Of a stretch of DNA of 64,000 nt, positions 33,382-45,939 are shown in pieces. Below the pieces are notes generated by a model. That model ran no database searches, had not been told where the DNA came from, and saw only the letters and a list, made by a program, of their open reading frames with translations. The stretch covers positions 496,001 to 560,000 of the forward strand of contig NZ_JAHLEL010000038.1 of the NCBI RefSeq assembly GCF_020131355.1. The letters are read 5' to 3'. This DNA is from Pseudonocardia sp. ICBG1293. GTDB taxonomy: Bacteria; Actinomycetota; Actinomycetes; Mycobacteriales; Pseudonocardiaceae. Position 1 is the stretch's first letter. Each line of letters opens with the position of its first letter. A program made the translations under genes and the position numbers.

Positions 33382-35043
33382 TCAGACCACCGTCTCCGGG
33401 TCGCCGGGGTGCCCGGTCGTCCCGGGCAGCGAGGCGGCGTGCGCGCGCAGCCGGAAGCGCTGGATCTTCCCGGTGGGGGTCTTGGGCAGCTCGTCGACGG
33501 TGACCACGGCGCGCGGTCGCTTGAACGAGGCCAGCCCCTGACGACAGAACGCGACGAGCTCGGTCTCCGACGGCGCGGCCGCCGGGTCGCGGGGCACGAC
33601 GAACGCGACCGGCTTGTCCAGCCCGTCGGCGTCGGGGACGCCGACGACGACGGCCTCCGCGAGCCCCGGGTGCTCCAGCAGACGGGTCTCGACCTCGCCG
33701 GGGGAGACCCAGATCCCCCCGACCTTGAGGACGTCGTCGGCGCGGCCCAGGCAGGTCCAGGATCCGTCCTCGCCGCGGACGTACTGGTCGCCGGTGCGCA
33801 TCCAGCGGCCCTGGAACACCGCGCGGTTGACCTCGGTGCGGCACCAGTAGCCGGTGCACACCGAGTCCCCCGCGACATAGAGCATGCCCTGCTCACCCGC
33901 GCCGTCGATGACGCTGCCGTCCGGGCGTCGCAGCTCCACCTCGTAGCCGGGGACCGGGAACCCGGAGCTGCCCGGTACGACCTCGCCCGGCCGGTTGGAG
34001 ATGAAGATGTGCAGCGCCTCGGTGGAGCCGATGCCGTCGAGGACCTCGAAGCCGTAGCGGTCGAGCACGCCGTGGAACATCCGCGCGGGCAGCGCCTCAC
34101 CGGCCGAGGCCCCCCGGCGCACGGTCGCGAACCGTTCCCGTGGCAGGTCGGCGGCGATCATCGGGCCCCAGAAGCTGGGGACGGCGAAGAACAGCGTCGC
34201 GCCGTGCTGCTCGGCGAGCCGGGAGTAGTGCTCGGGGTTCGGCCGTGACGGTTCGAGGACCGTGCAGGCGCCGACCGAGAGCGGGAAGAACATCGAGTTG
34301 CCGATGCCGTAGGCGAAGAACAGCTTCGCGACCGACAGGCAGACGTCGTTGCGGCGGATGCCGAGGACCTGGCGACCGTAGGTGTCGGCGACGAACCGGA
34401 TGTCGTCGTGACGGTGCATGGCACCCTTGGGCTTGCCGGTGGTGCCCGAGGTGTAGAGCCAGAGCGCCTGCGACTCCGCCCAGGTCGGGTGCGGCTCGGT
34501 CAGTGGGTCGGCGCCGTCGAGCAGCGCGTCCCAGGTCAGCGAGGTCACCCCGGCGGCGAGCAGCGGGTCGGGTCCGGTGAGGACGACGCGCTCCAGGTCG
34601 GGTGCCCCCGCGACGGCGTCGGCCAGGTGTGCGGCGAACGCCTCGCCGCCGACCACGGTGGTCGCCCGCGAGTCCCGGACGAGCACGCCCAGCTCGCGGC
34701 CGGTCAGCATCGTCGAGCAGGGCACGGCGACCGCACCCGTCCACAGGGTCGCGAGGATCGCGGTGAACAGCTCGACGTCGTCCGGCATCACCAGCAGCAC
34801 CCGCTGCTCGGGCCGTACCCCGGCCCGGCGCAGGGCCCCGGCGACGAGCCGGACCCGGTCGGTCAGCGCGGCGTAGGTGAGCGAGCCGCCGGGGAAGCGG
34901 ACGGCGGTGCGCCCGCCGTCGCCGGCCTCGACCCGGGCCACGGTGAGGTGCGCGGCGGCGTTGAACACCTCCGGCGACACGCGCGGGACGGCCGGGGTGG
35001 CGGGGGTGGGATCGACGTTGTCGACGCTGACGACATCGGCCAT
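33382..35043 (-). CDS. bclA: Benzoate-CoA ligase
   Basis: This 553-residue ANL-superfamily acyl-CoA synthetase has the AMP-binding P-loop YTSGTTGKPKGAMHRH, the motif GSTEALHIFISNRPG, the hinge region GRADDVLKVGGIWVSP and the catalytic lysine in PKTPTGKIQR. The MHRHDDI and AYGIGNSMFFP segments are characteristic of benzoate- and 4-hydroxybenzoate-CoA ligases. It activates benzoate to benzoyl-CoA with ATP, feeding BoxAB and BoxC. It is encoded upstream of the box genes on the same strand; its own promoter region carries a striking double dyad (35082-35116). ATG 35043 gives the expected N-terminus. A substituted benzoate is possible as substrate. Confidence 0.87.
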   Translation of the reverse strand: MADVVSVDNVDPTPATPAVPRVSPEVFNAAAHLTVARVEAGDGGRTAVRFPGGSLTYAALTDRVRLVAGALRRAGVRPEQRVLLVMPDDVELFTAILATLWTGAVAVPCSTMLTGRELGVLVRDSRATTVVGGEAFAAHLADAVAGAPDLERVVLTGPDPLLAAGVTSLTWDALLDGADPLTEPHPTWAESQALWLYTSGTTGKPKGAMHRHDDIRFVADTYGRQVLGIRRNDVCLSVAKLFFAYGIGNSMFFPLSVGACTVLEPSRPNPEHYSRLAEQHGATLFFAVPSFWGPMIAADLPRERFATVRRGASAGEALPARMFHGVLDRYGFEVLDGIGSTEALHIFISNRPGEVVPGSSGFPVPGYEVELRRPDGSVIDGAGEQGMLYVAGDSVCTGYWCRTEVNRAVFQGRWMRTGDQYVRGEDGSWTCLGRADDVLKVGGIWVSPGEVETRLLEHPGLAEAVVVGVPDADGLDKPVAFVVPRDPAAAPSETELVAFCRQGLASFKRPRAVVTVDELPKTPTGKIQRFRLRAHAASLPGTTGHPGDPETVV

Positions 35044-35081
35044 GGTGGGTGGCTCCTGTGCCGGTTTCGGGAGCTGTGATG

Positions 35082-35116
35082 CTACACACATCTGACGGCG
35101 CGTCAACGGTCTGTAG
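35082..35116. promoter_or_regulatory. Double dyad operator candidate upstream of the benzoate-CoA ligase gene
   Basis: CTACA-N6-TGACG-N3-CGTCA-N6-TGTAG is symmetric over 35 bp. The outer 5-bp arms (35082-35086, 35112-35116) and inner 5-bp arms (35093-35097, 35101-35105) share the same centre. It lies 39-73 bases before the ligase start and 54 bases before the divergent PIG-L gene. This looks like a site for one or two dimers of a regulator not encoded in the window. Confidence 0.6.
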
Positions 35117-35169
35117 ATCGACGGCGGCCCCGTGCGGGGGCGCCGGCCCCGGCTCCTAGGCTCACCCCC

Positions 35170-35973
35170 GTGGGGACCCTCGTCAGCTTCCATGCCCATC
35201 CCGACGACGAGTCGATCGGCACCGCGGGCACGCTCGCCAAGGCCGCCGCGCTCGGCCACCGCGTCGTCCTCGTCTTCGCGACCCGCGGTGAGCTGGGGGA
35301 GCCGGTGCCCGGTGTCCTGGCCGAGGGGGAGCAGCTGCCGGTCCGTCGCTCCGCGGAGTGCCACGAGTCGGCCCGTGTGCTGGGGGTCTCCCGTGTGGAG
35401 TTCCTCGGCTACGTCGACTCCGGGATGATGGGCGAGCCCTCCAACGACGCCCCCTACTGCTTCTGGCGGGCCCCGGTGGAGCACGCCGCCAAGCGGCTGG
35501 CGCTGATCCTCGAGGAGGAGGAGGCCGACGTCCTCACCACCTACGACGACAACGGCGGCTACGGCCACCCCGACCACATCCAGGTGCACCGGGTCGGCGG
35601 CCGCGCCGGCGAGCTGGCCGGGGTGCCGGTCGTCGCGCAGAACACCACCAACCGGGACTGGCTGCTGCGCGGGATGAAGGGGCTGCGTGCCGACGGCGGC
35701 GCCGACTTCTCCCTCGACATCCCCGACGACCCGTCGTTCGGCAAGCCCGAGTCGGAGATCACCCACCGGGTCGAGGCCGTCGAGTACGCCGGGCCCAAGC
35801 GGGCCTCGATGCGCGCACACGCCAGCCAGATGGGGCCCGACCACTTCATGCTGACGATGCCGGACCCGGTGTTCGCGATGGGGCTGGGCACCGAGTTCTA
35901 CATCGTCGACTCCCCGCCCAACCCGGCGACCGCGCCGGAGATCTGGACCGAGGTCTTCGAGCCGCTCAGGTAG
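35170..35973 (+). CDS. PIG-L/LmbE-family zinc amidase (mycothiol conjugate amidase type)
   Basis: This 267-residue PIG-L deacetylase-fold protein has the zinc and active-site motifs AHPDDES near the N-terminus and GHPDHIQVH in the middle. The family includes MshB, which deacetylates the mycothiol precursor, and Mca, which cleaves mycothiol S-conjugates during detoxification. Size and the TYDDNGGYGHPDH segment favour the Mca/MshB branch. The GTG at 35170 directly precedes the conserved TLVSFHAHPDDE. The last 8 bases overlap the convergent acyltransferase gene. The exact substrate is not resolved. Confidence 0.8.
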   Translation: MGTLVSFHAHPDDESIGTAGTLAKAAALGHRVVLVFATRGELGEPVPGVLAEGEQLPVRRSAECHESARVLGVSRVEFLGYVDSGMMGEPSNDAPYCFWRAPVEHAAKRLALILEEEEADVLTTYDDNGGYGHPDHIQVHRVGGRAGELAGVPVVAQNTTNRDWLLRGMKGLRADGGADFSLDIPDDPSFGKPESEITHRVEAVEYAGPKRASMRAHASQMGPDHFMLTMPDPVFAMGLGTEFYIVDSPPNPATAPEIWTEVFEPLR

Positions 35974-37105
35974 CTCCTGCGCGCCGGTCCCACGCCCGCA
36001 TCAGCGCGGCGTGGGCCGGGCGTTCCACCAGCCGAGTCAGCGCCCAGCCCAGTGCGACCGCCGTCGCCAGCATCGCCGCGGACTGCAGCATCGGCCCGAC
36101 GCCGAGGTCCTGCAGCCGCCGCATCAGCACGTAGCCGACGGTCTGGTGGGCCAGGTAGACGCCGTAGGAGATGCCGGCGAGCCGGCGCACCGCCGTCGCC
36201 AGCGGGGCCGGCATGCGCGAGCCGGGCCGGGGCAGCCGGGCCACGACGGCGACCAGCGCGATCCCGGCGCAGACCAGCGCGGCGGCGATCACGTCCAGGT
36301 GGTCGAGGTCCACCCGCACGACGTTGTCGGGTCCCGGTGCCAGACCGTGCACGAACTGGGCGAGGCCGCACACCGCCAGCAGGGCGAGCGCGTGCGGGGT
36401 GCGCATCCGCCGCGTCGACCAGAGCCACACCGCGATCCCGGCCACGAACAGGTGCAGCCGGTGGAACCCCAGCCCGTCGACGACCGTCCGGTACCAGAAC
36501 GGCGGGTCGGCGACCTCGCCCGGCCGGGCGCGCAGCGGCCACAGCAGCAGCGGGACCAGCACCATGGTCCACAGCAGTATCCGCAGCCGCGGCCCGTACC
36601 CCCAGCGCGTCACGCTGAGCACCGCGGCGGCGGTGAACGCCATCAGCTGCAGCGGCAGCGTCCAGAACGCGGGGTCGAGCCACGGGTAGCGCTCGGTGTC
36701 CCAGTTGCCCAGCATCAGCCAGTTGGCGACCATCTCCCGCGCGGGCGGGGACGCCCAGTCGGCCGGGGAGACGAACCGCAGCGCCACCCAGGCCAGTGGC
36801 ACCGCGACCAGGAACGCCGGCAGCAGCCGCGCGACCCGGCCCCACCAGTACCGGCCGGGGGAGTGGCGGCCGAGCGTCGCGCAGGCGAAGTAGGCCGAGA
36901 CGACCAGGAGCAGGCTCGCCCCGACCTGGTGGTCGAAGGAGAACCGGCGCGGGGCCAGCTCCGGGTGGAGCACCGGGCCGAGGTGGGTGGCGTGGTAGAC
37001 CACGACGAGCAGCACGAAGGTGCTGCGCAGCACGTCCCAGCCCGGCTCCCGGCGTCGGGTCCCCGGCGGGGGTGTCGGAACCACCACGTGCCCACCGTCG
37101 CACAC
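35966..37105 (-). CDS. Acyltransferase 3 family membrane protein
   Basis: The ~379-residue integral membrane protein has about ten spans and the family's N-terminal motif WDVLRSTFVLLVVVYHATHLG, in which the histidine is thought to be catalytic, followed by a conserved arginine in the next loop. It ends with GISYGVYLAHQT and LVERPA, both typical. Such proteins O-acylate sugars, peptidoglycan, antibiotics or polysaccharides using cytoplasmic acyl-CoA. The start is uncertain: GTG 37105 is the longest option and in-frame GTG codons follow within ten codons. It is convergent with the PIG-L gene. The acceptor is unknown. Confidence 0.78.
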   Translation of the reverse strand: MCDGGHVVVPTPPPGTRRREPGWDVLRSTFVLLVVVYHATHLGPVLHPELAPRRFSFDHQVGASLLLVVSAYFACATLGRHSPGRYWWGRVARLLPAFLVAVPLAWVALRFVSPADWASPPAREMVANWLMLGNWDTERYPWLDPAFWTLPLQLMAFTAAAVLSVTRWGYGPRLRILLWTMVLVPLLLWPLRARPGEVADPPFWYRTVVDGLGFHRLHLFVAGIAVWLWSTRRMRTPHALALLAVCGLAQFVHGLAPGPDNVVRVDLDHLDVIAAALVCAGIALVAVVARLPRPGSRMPAPLATAVRRLAGISYGVYLAHQTVGYVLMRRLQDLGVGPMLQSAAMLATAVALGWALTRLVERPAHAALMRAWDRRAGAT

Positions 37106-37324
37106 CGGTGCCGGCCTCCCGATCCGGGTGCAGGGCGACCTGGGTGCGCGGTCGGGGGGTGTCGGTTCTACTCTTCGTAGAGCACAATCGGCGCGCGCCG
37201 TGCGACGGTCCGGGACCCACCGAGTGGATCTCCCGGCCCGGACGGGCGCCGCTCGCCGGTCGGGAAGTACAGTCCTCCCGTCCGCGAGGACGTGCTCAGG
37301 TCAGGCAAGTGCATGGAGGCCCAG

Positions 37325-41122
<3,798 letters not shown>

Positions 41123-41132
41123 TCCCCCCGGT

Positions 41133-41746
41133 GTGACCACACACCCCTCCGCCGGCTCCCGCGACTGGGGCGGCCGGCTGCCCCGCAACGAGACCCTCGA
41201 CCTCGACGAGGAGCAGCGCGCCGCCGTCGACCGGATCCGCTCGGGTTCGGTCCGCTGGGCCGAGAGGAGTCCGGGTTCGCCGCCACCGACGACGCGGGTG
41301 GCCTGATCGGCCCGTTCAACGCCTTCGCGCTGCGGCCCCGCCCGGGCGCGGCGTTCAACCGGTGGGTCGGCACGGACCAGCAGGAGTCGTCGCTCCCGGC
41401 GGCGGTGCGGGAGGTCGTCATCCTCACCGTCGGCGCGGCCTGGGGCGCCGCCTACGAGCTCTACGCGCACACCGCCGTCGCCCGCTCGGTCGGGCTGGGC
41501 GAGGACGCGGTGCGGGCCCTGCGCGACGGCACGGCGGCCCGGGTGCTCACCGGCGACGAGCTCGTCGTGCACCGGTTCGTCGACGAGCTGGTCCGGACCC
41601 ACCGGGTCACCGACGACACCTATGCCGCGGCCGAGGCCGCCCTCGGCCGCGACGGGGTGCTGGACACCGTGCACCTGACGGGGATGTACCTGTCGGTGTC
41701 GGCGCTGCTCAACGCCTTCGAGATCCCGGCGCCGGACGGTCCCTGA
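41133..41746 (+). pseudogene. Carboxymuconolactone decarboxylase-like protein, frameshifted
   Basis: Two frames together encode one AhpD-like/carboxymuconolactone decarboxylase-family protein. The first (GTG 41133) reads ...LDEEQRAAVDRIRSG...WAERS and then drifts into nonsense ending near 41306. The second resumes by about 41270 with GFAATDDAGGLIGPFNAF and continues through VVILTVGAAWGAAYELYAHTAV to 41746. A single missing base around 41262-41270 (GAGAGGAGT) would restore about 204 residues. The usual CxxC of AhpD-like proteins is absent (GAAYELYAH instead). Either a recent mutation or a base-calling error explains this. It starts 10 bases after the peptidyl-tRNA hydrolase gene. Confidence 0.75.
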
Positions 41747-42163
41747 TCAGACCGTCGCGGTGAGCGAGACCTCGACGTTGCCGCGGGTCGCCTTGGAGTA
41801 GGGGCACACCTGGTGGGCGGCCTCGACGAGCTCGTCCGCGGCCGCCTGCTCCAGTCCCGGCAGGTGGGCGGTGATGTCGGCCGCCACGTGGAAGCTCACG
41901 TCGTCGGGGGCCAGCTGGATCGTCGCGGTGACCTGGGCGTCGTCCGGGACCGCGGTCCCCGACGAGCGGGCCGCCAGGCGCAGCGCGCCGTGGAAGCAGG
42001 CCGCGTAGGCGGCGGCGAACAGCTGCTCGGGGTTGGTGGCGCCCCCGGGACCGCCCAGCTCCGGGGGCATCCTCAGGTCCTGGTCGATGAACCCGTCGTC
42101 GCTGCGGACGTGGCCGTCGCGGCCTCCGCCGGTCGAGGTGGCCTCGGTCGTGTAGTTCGCCAT
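41747..42163 (-). CDS. ohr: Organic hydroperoxide resistance protein Ohr
   Basis: This 138-residue OsmC/Ohr-fold peroxidase has the two reactive cysteines in AAYAACFHGAL and HQVCPYSKATRGNV and the conserved arginine region near the N-terminus. The second motif (CPYSKATRGN) is specific to Ohr rather than OsmC. It reduces fatty-acid and other organic hydroperoxides. A perfect 14-bp palindrome lies 23 bases upstream of the start, which may bind an OhrR-type repressor not encoded here. Its stop abuts the stop of the convergent frameshifted gene. Confidence 0.9.
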   Translation of the reverse strand: MANYTTEATSTGGGRDGHVRSDDGFIDQDLRMPPELGGPGGATNPEQLFAAAYAACFHGALRLAARSSGTAVPDDAQVTATIQLAPDDVSFHVAADITAHLPGLEQAAADELVEAAHQVCPYSKATRGNVEVSLTATV

Positions 42164-42185
42164 GGGTGCTCCTCCGAACTCGATG

Positions 42186-42199
42186 GGTTGTGCACAACC
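42186..42199. promoter_or_regulatory. Palindrome GGTTGTGCACAACC upstream of ohr
   Basis: A perfect 14-bp palindrome sits 23 bases before the ohr start codon, between ohr and the end of the helicase gene. Position and symmetry fit an operator for a MarR/OhrR-type redox repressor (inference). Confidence 0.5.
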
Positions 42200-42233
42200 T
42201 GCCGCGGGTAGCGTCGTCGGCGACGGGAGCCGG

Positions 42234-44315
42234 TCAGGAGGACTCGCGCAGCCGGCGCAGCGCGCCGTGCACCTTCTCCCGGTCGGTGGTCTCCCAGAAC
42301 GGGGGCAGGCTCGCCCGCAGGAAGCCGCCGTAGCGGGCGGTGGAGATCCGCGGGTCCAGGATCGCGACGACGCCGCGGTCGTCGGTGGCGCGCAGCAGCC
42401 GCCCGGCGCCCTGGGCGAGCAGCAGCGCCGCGTGCGTCGCCGCCACCGAGAGGAACCCGTTGCCGCCGCGGGCGTCGGTGGCCTTCTGCCGGGCGGCGAC
42501 CAGCGGGTCGTCGGGACGGGGGAACGGGATCCGGTCGATGATCACGCAGGACAGTGACGGGCCGGGCACGTCCACGCCCTGCCACAGCGACAGGGTGCCG
42601 AACAGCGAGGTCTCCGGGTCCTCGGCGAACCGTTTGACCAGCAGCATCGTCGAGTCGTCGCCCTGGCAGAGCAGCGGGGTGTCCAGCTTCCCGCGCAGCG
42701 CCTCGGTCGCCTGCTTGGCGGCACGGGTGGAGGAGAACAGGCCCAGTGTGCGCCCACCCGCGGCCCGGACCAGGCCCTCGATCTCCTCCAGGGTCTCCGG
42801 CGCGAGGCCGTCGCGGCCCGGGTTGGGCAGCCGGCGCGCCAGGTAGAGGATCCCGGACTTGGCGTGGGCGAAGGGGGACCCGACGTCGAGGCCCTGCCAG
42901 CGCGGCGCCTCCGGGTCCTGGACCGGGCCGTGCCCCTCGTCGACGCTCGACGGCGGCGTGGACCCGGCCTCCCGGGGCTGCGACGCGGGCAGGCCCCACT
43001 GCCGGGCCAGCGCGTCGAACGACCCGCCCAGGGCCAGCGTCGCCGAGGTCAGCACGGTGGTGCGGGTGTTGAACAGCCGCTCGCGCAGCAGCCCGCCGAC
43101 CGACAGCGGCGCGACCCGCAGAACCTTGTGGCGGGATCCGTCGGGCCCCTGCTCACCCAGCCAGACGACGTCGCGACGCTTGGCCGCGTCGGTCTCCTTG
43201 AACGTCTCCAGCAGCCGCGCCGCGGTGTCGACGACCTCGTCGAGCACGGCCTGGGCGAGCTTGCGGGCCGCGGCGCCCTCGGGGTCGGCGTCGTCGCTGC
43301 GCTTGTTCGCGCCCATCGCCTGCCGGCAGCCCGCGCCCGCGGACAGGATCGCGTTCAGCGCGCCCGCGGCGGCGGTGCCCAGCGACTCCCAGCGCCCCGG
43401 AGCCATGTCCTCCAGCACCGCGGCGAGACCCTCACCGGCCTCCGCGAGCCGGTCCGCGGTGTCCTGGTCGACGAGCTTGCCGCAGCGCCGGGCCGCGGTC
43501 GCGACGGTGCCCGCGGTCAGCTCGGCGGTGGCCGCGCCGGTGACCCGGTCCACGAGCTCGTGCGCCTCGTCGACGATCACGACGTCGTGCTCGGGCAGCA
43601 CCTGCGCCTCGCCCATCGCGTCGATCGCGAGCAGGGCGTGGTTGGTGACCACGATGTCGGCCCGCCCCGCCTCGGCCTTCGCCTTCTCGGCGAAGCAGTC
43701 CTCACCGACCGGGCACCGGCTCGCGCCGAGGCACTCCCGCGCCGTCACCGACACCTGCCGCCACGCGGAGTCCGGGACGCCGGGGACCAGCTCGTCGCGG
43801 TCCCCCGTCTCGGTGTCCGACGACCACTCGTGCAGCCGCTTCACCTGCCGCCCGAGCGCCGAGACGGCGAACGCGTCGAACAGTTGCTCGTCGCCCGGAT
43901 CGTCGTCCATGTCGCCGTGGAGCTTGTTCATGCACAGGTAGTTCCGCCGGCCCTTGAGGATGGCGAAGGTAGGCTCGCGGCCCAGCACCTTCTTCAGGCT
44001 CGTCGCGACGCGCGGCAGGTCCCGGTCCACGAGCTGGCGCTGGAGCGCGATGGTCGCGGTCGAGACGACGACCGTGGTGTCGCGGGCGATCGCGTGCCGG
44101 ATCGCGGGCACCAGGTAGGCCAGCGACTTCCCGGTGCCGGTACCCGCCTGCACGGCCAGGTGCTCCCCGGACGACAGCGAGCGGCGCACCGCGTCGGCCA
44201 TCCGGTCCTGGCCGTCACGGCGTGACCCGCCGACCGAGGTGACGGCCACCTCGAGCAGCTCGTGCACACCGGGCAGGTCCTGGGTCCGCACGGGGGCCGT
44301 CGAGGGGGGAGGCAC
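42234..44315 (-). CDS. dinG: DinG/XPD-like ATP-dependent DNA helicase
   Basis: This ~693-residue superfamily 2 helicase has Walker A VQAGTGTGKSLAYLVP, the DEAH box VIVDEAHELVDR, four cysteines suited to a [4Fe-4S] cluster (NYLCMNK, then CLGASRCPVGEDC), and the C-terminal motifs FGTLSLWQGVDVPG and QGAGRLLRATDDRG. DinG-type enzymes unwind DNA 5' to 3' in repair and R-loop removal. GTG 44315 gives an N-terminus like mycobacterial relatives; GTG 44387 is an in-frame alternative that would begin soon after a possible TATCAT -10 box (minus strand, near 44420). An IS110 copy lies about 75 bases upstream of that longer start. Confidence 0.85.
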   Translation of the reverse strand: MPPPSTAPVRTQDLPGVHELLEVAVTSVGGSRRDGQDRMADAVRRSLSSGEHLAVQAGTGTGKSLAYLVPAIRHAIARDTTVVVSTATIALQRQLVDRDLPRVATSLKKVLGREPTFAILKGRRNYLCMNKLHGDMDDDPGDEQLFDAFAVSALGRQVKRLHEWSSDTETGDRDELVPGVPDSAWRQVSVTARECLGASRCPVGEDCFAEKAKAEAGRADIVVTNHALLAIDAMGEAQVLPEHDVVIVDEAHELVDRVTGAATAELTAGTVATAARRCGKLVDQDTADRLAEAGEGLAAVLEDMAPGRWESLGTAAAGALNAILSAGAGCRQAMGANKRSDDADPEGAAARKLAQAVLDEVVDTAARLLETFKETDAAKRRDVVWLGEQGPDGSRHKVLRVAPLSVGGLLRERLFNTRTTVLTSATLALGGSFDALARQWGLPASQPREAGSTPPSSVDEGHGPVQDPEAPRWQGLDVGSPFAHAKSGILYLARRLPNPGRDGLAPETLEEIEGLVRAAGGRTLGLFSSTRAAKQATEALRGKLDTPLLCQGDDSTMLLVKRFAEDPETSLFGTLSLWQGVDVPGPSLSCVIIDRIPFPRPDDPLVAARQKATDARGGNGFLSVAATHAALLLAQGAGRLLRATDDRGVVAILDPRISTARYGGFLRASLPPFWETTDREKVHGALRRLRESS

Positions 44316-44486
44316 GTCCGGCAGGTTACCGAGCACCTCCGACAGGTCCGGCCGTGACCGTGCCGTCCGGCACCCCGGACCGCACACCCGGCGTACCCGA
44401 GCAGCCCACCGCGTATGATATCGGACGGCCGGTTGCCGGTGAGCGGCGACACAGCGTCACGATGGGGGGGTGTCTCTATGGGTTCG

Positions 44487-45794
44487 TCAAGCGGCGGCGA
44501 GTTCTGGATCGGGGTTGTTGACCGTGGGCGGGTTGTAGGGGCGGCGGTCGCGGAGCATGGCGTAGATGACGTCGGTGCGGCGTCGGGCGAGGCAGATCAG
44601 GGCGGCGTTGTGTCGTTTGCCGGCGGCTCGTTTGCGGTCGTAGTAGGCGCGGCTGGCGGGGTCGGCCAGGGCGGCGAATGCGGACAGGAACAGCGCGGAT
44701 TTCAGGGCGTGGTTGCCGCGCTGGGATCGGGTTTCGCCTTTGATCGAGGTGCCGGAGCGGCGGGTGACTGGGGCGAGGCCGGCGTAAGCGGCGAGGTGCC
44801 CGGCGGTGGGGAACCCGGAGCCGTCGCCGACGATGGTGAGGATCTTGATGGCGGTCCTGACCCCGAGTCCGGGCATCGAGGTCAGGACCGGTCCAAGAGG
44901 GTGGGCCTCCAGGCGGGCTTCGAGCTCGTCGGCGAGCTGGTCGCGTTCGGTGTGGACCTGGCGCAGCTGCCCGGCGACGCCGGTGATGACACGGGCGAAC
45001 GCGGCCGTGCCGGGAACGGTCAGGCTCTGGGCGTCGAGCGAGGTCAGGATCTGGGCGGGAAGGGTGCGGGCCAGTCGAGGCGACCGGGCCCGCATCGTCT
45101 CGGCGATCCCGTCAGCGCCGAGCTCTCGCAGGGCTTGCGGGGTGGGCGCGGCCGCGAGCAGGTCGAGCACGCCACCGCGGTCCAGGCGTGGCCCGAGCAG
45201 GCGTTCCAGGGCGGGATGAACATGCAGCAGGGCGTCGCGCAGCCGGTTCGTCAGCCGGGTGCTCTGCCCAGCCAGGTCATCGTCGTAACCGGCGAGCACA
45301 GTGAGTTCGGCGAGGGTCTCGTCGTCGGTGCCGACCCGGCGCAGGGTGTGCGGCATCGTCCGGGCGGCCTCGGCGATCACGTGGGCGTCGCGGGCGTCGG
45401 TCTTGGCCTGCCCGGGATGCAGGTCGGCGATGCGGCGCATCGCCAGCCCGGGCAGGTAGGCCACCGTGATCCCCAGATCACGAGCGACGGCGATGGCCAG
45501 CGCTCCGATCGAGGCGGGCTGGTCGATGACCATCAGCACCGCGCCGTGCTCGGCCAGCCCGGACAGCACGGTGCGCAGCGCCGATTCGTCGTTGGGCAGG
45601 GCCTTGTCGTGCACCCGCTTCCCGTTGGTGTCGACCGCGCAGGCGTGGTGTTCGGACTTGCCCACGTCCAGGCCGCAGAACACCGCGAACCCGGTCGGGT
45701 GCTGGTCAGGATCGGGCAACCGCCGCTCCCTTCTCGTCGCGGCAGGCCGACCACGAGCACCCGCGCCGGCAGCCACGTTACGAGCAGACCACAC
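44487..45794 (-). CDS. IS110-family transposase (copy 1)
   Basis: The protein has up to 435 residues. The N-terminal DEDD RuvC-like domain has CGLDVGKSEHHA and KTDARDAHVIAE (the D-x-x-D pair); at the position of the glutamate it reads VIDQPASIG. The C-terminal IS116/IS110/IS902 domain has SMPGLGVRTAIKILTIVG and HLAAYAGLAPVTRRSG. IS110 recombinases use a DEDD domain and a serine, guided by a structured RNA from the element. The longest frame starts at GTG 45794; the family usually begins closer to FCGLDVGK, so the true start may be near 45722 (TTG preceded by GGGAG). Confidence 0.9.
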   Translation of the reverse strand: MWSARNVAAGAGARGRPAATRRERRLPDPDQHPTGFAVFCGLDVGKSEHHACAVDTNGKRVHDKALPNDESALRTVLSGLAEHGAVLMVIDQPASIGALAIAVARDLGITVAYLPGLAMRRIADLHPGQAKTDARDAHVIAEAARTMPHTLRRVGTDDETLAELTVLAGYDDDLAGQSTRLTNRLRDALLHVHPALERLLGPRLDRGGVLDLLAAAPTPQALRELGADGIAETMRARSPRLARTLPAQILTSLDAQSLTVPGTAAFARVITGVAGQLRQVHTERDQLADELEARLEAHPLGPVLTSMPGLGVRTAIKILTIVGDGSGFPTAGHLAAYAGLAPVTRRSGTSIKGETRSQRGNHALKSALFLSAFAALADPASRAYYDRKRAAGKRHNAALICLARRRTDVIYAMLRDRRPYNPPTVNNPDPELAAA

Positions 45795-45939
45795 GGGTCA
45801 GGTCTCTATCAGCGGTCGTTGGCGCCCTCCGGCCACGGCGACAACACCCCCCCCAGATCATCGGGCGACAGGGGCAGTCAGTCATACCGCGGCCGGCGGC
45901 CTGCAAGCCCTCAGCGGGCTTGATCAAGAAGGTAACGGG
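45795..45939 (-). ncRNA. Candidate bridge RNA region of IS110 copy 1
   Basis: The non-coding end upstream of the transposase is where IS110-group elements encode the bridge (seek) RNA that pairs with donor and target DNA. It contains a 7-bp hairpin, CAAGCCC/GGGCTTG (45904-45910 and 45916-45922), and other G+C-rich inverted repeats. This is an inference from family knowledge; guide loops were not matched to the flanks. Confidence 0.45.

Larger units (their letters stand above)
44464..45939 (-). mobile_element. IS110-family insertion sequence, copy 1
   Basis: A segment of about 1.48 kb is repeated almost exactly at 50650-52123. The only differences seen are two extra cytosines in a C run near 45847-45854 and one base (A45780 versus G51966). 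It contains one transposase gene and a ~145-bp non-coding end on the transposase 5' side, versus ~23 bp on the other. There are no long terminal inverted repeats, as usual for IS110. Both ends abut G runs. The right end touches the start codon of the thioesterase gene. Confidence 0.9.

Noticed and set aside
41133..41746. Programmed -1 ribosomal frameshift in the carboxymuconolactone decarboxylase-like gene
   Set aside because: No slippery heptamer (X XXY YYZ) or following stem-loop is evident at the switch, and the family does not use frameshifting; a mutation or sequence error is simpler.
44415..45923. A 502-residue plus-strand frame across IS110 copy 1 (and the matching one in copy 2)
   Set aside because: It is the antisense of the transposase; its product is Gly/Gln/Val-rich without domain signatures.
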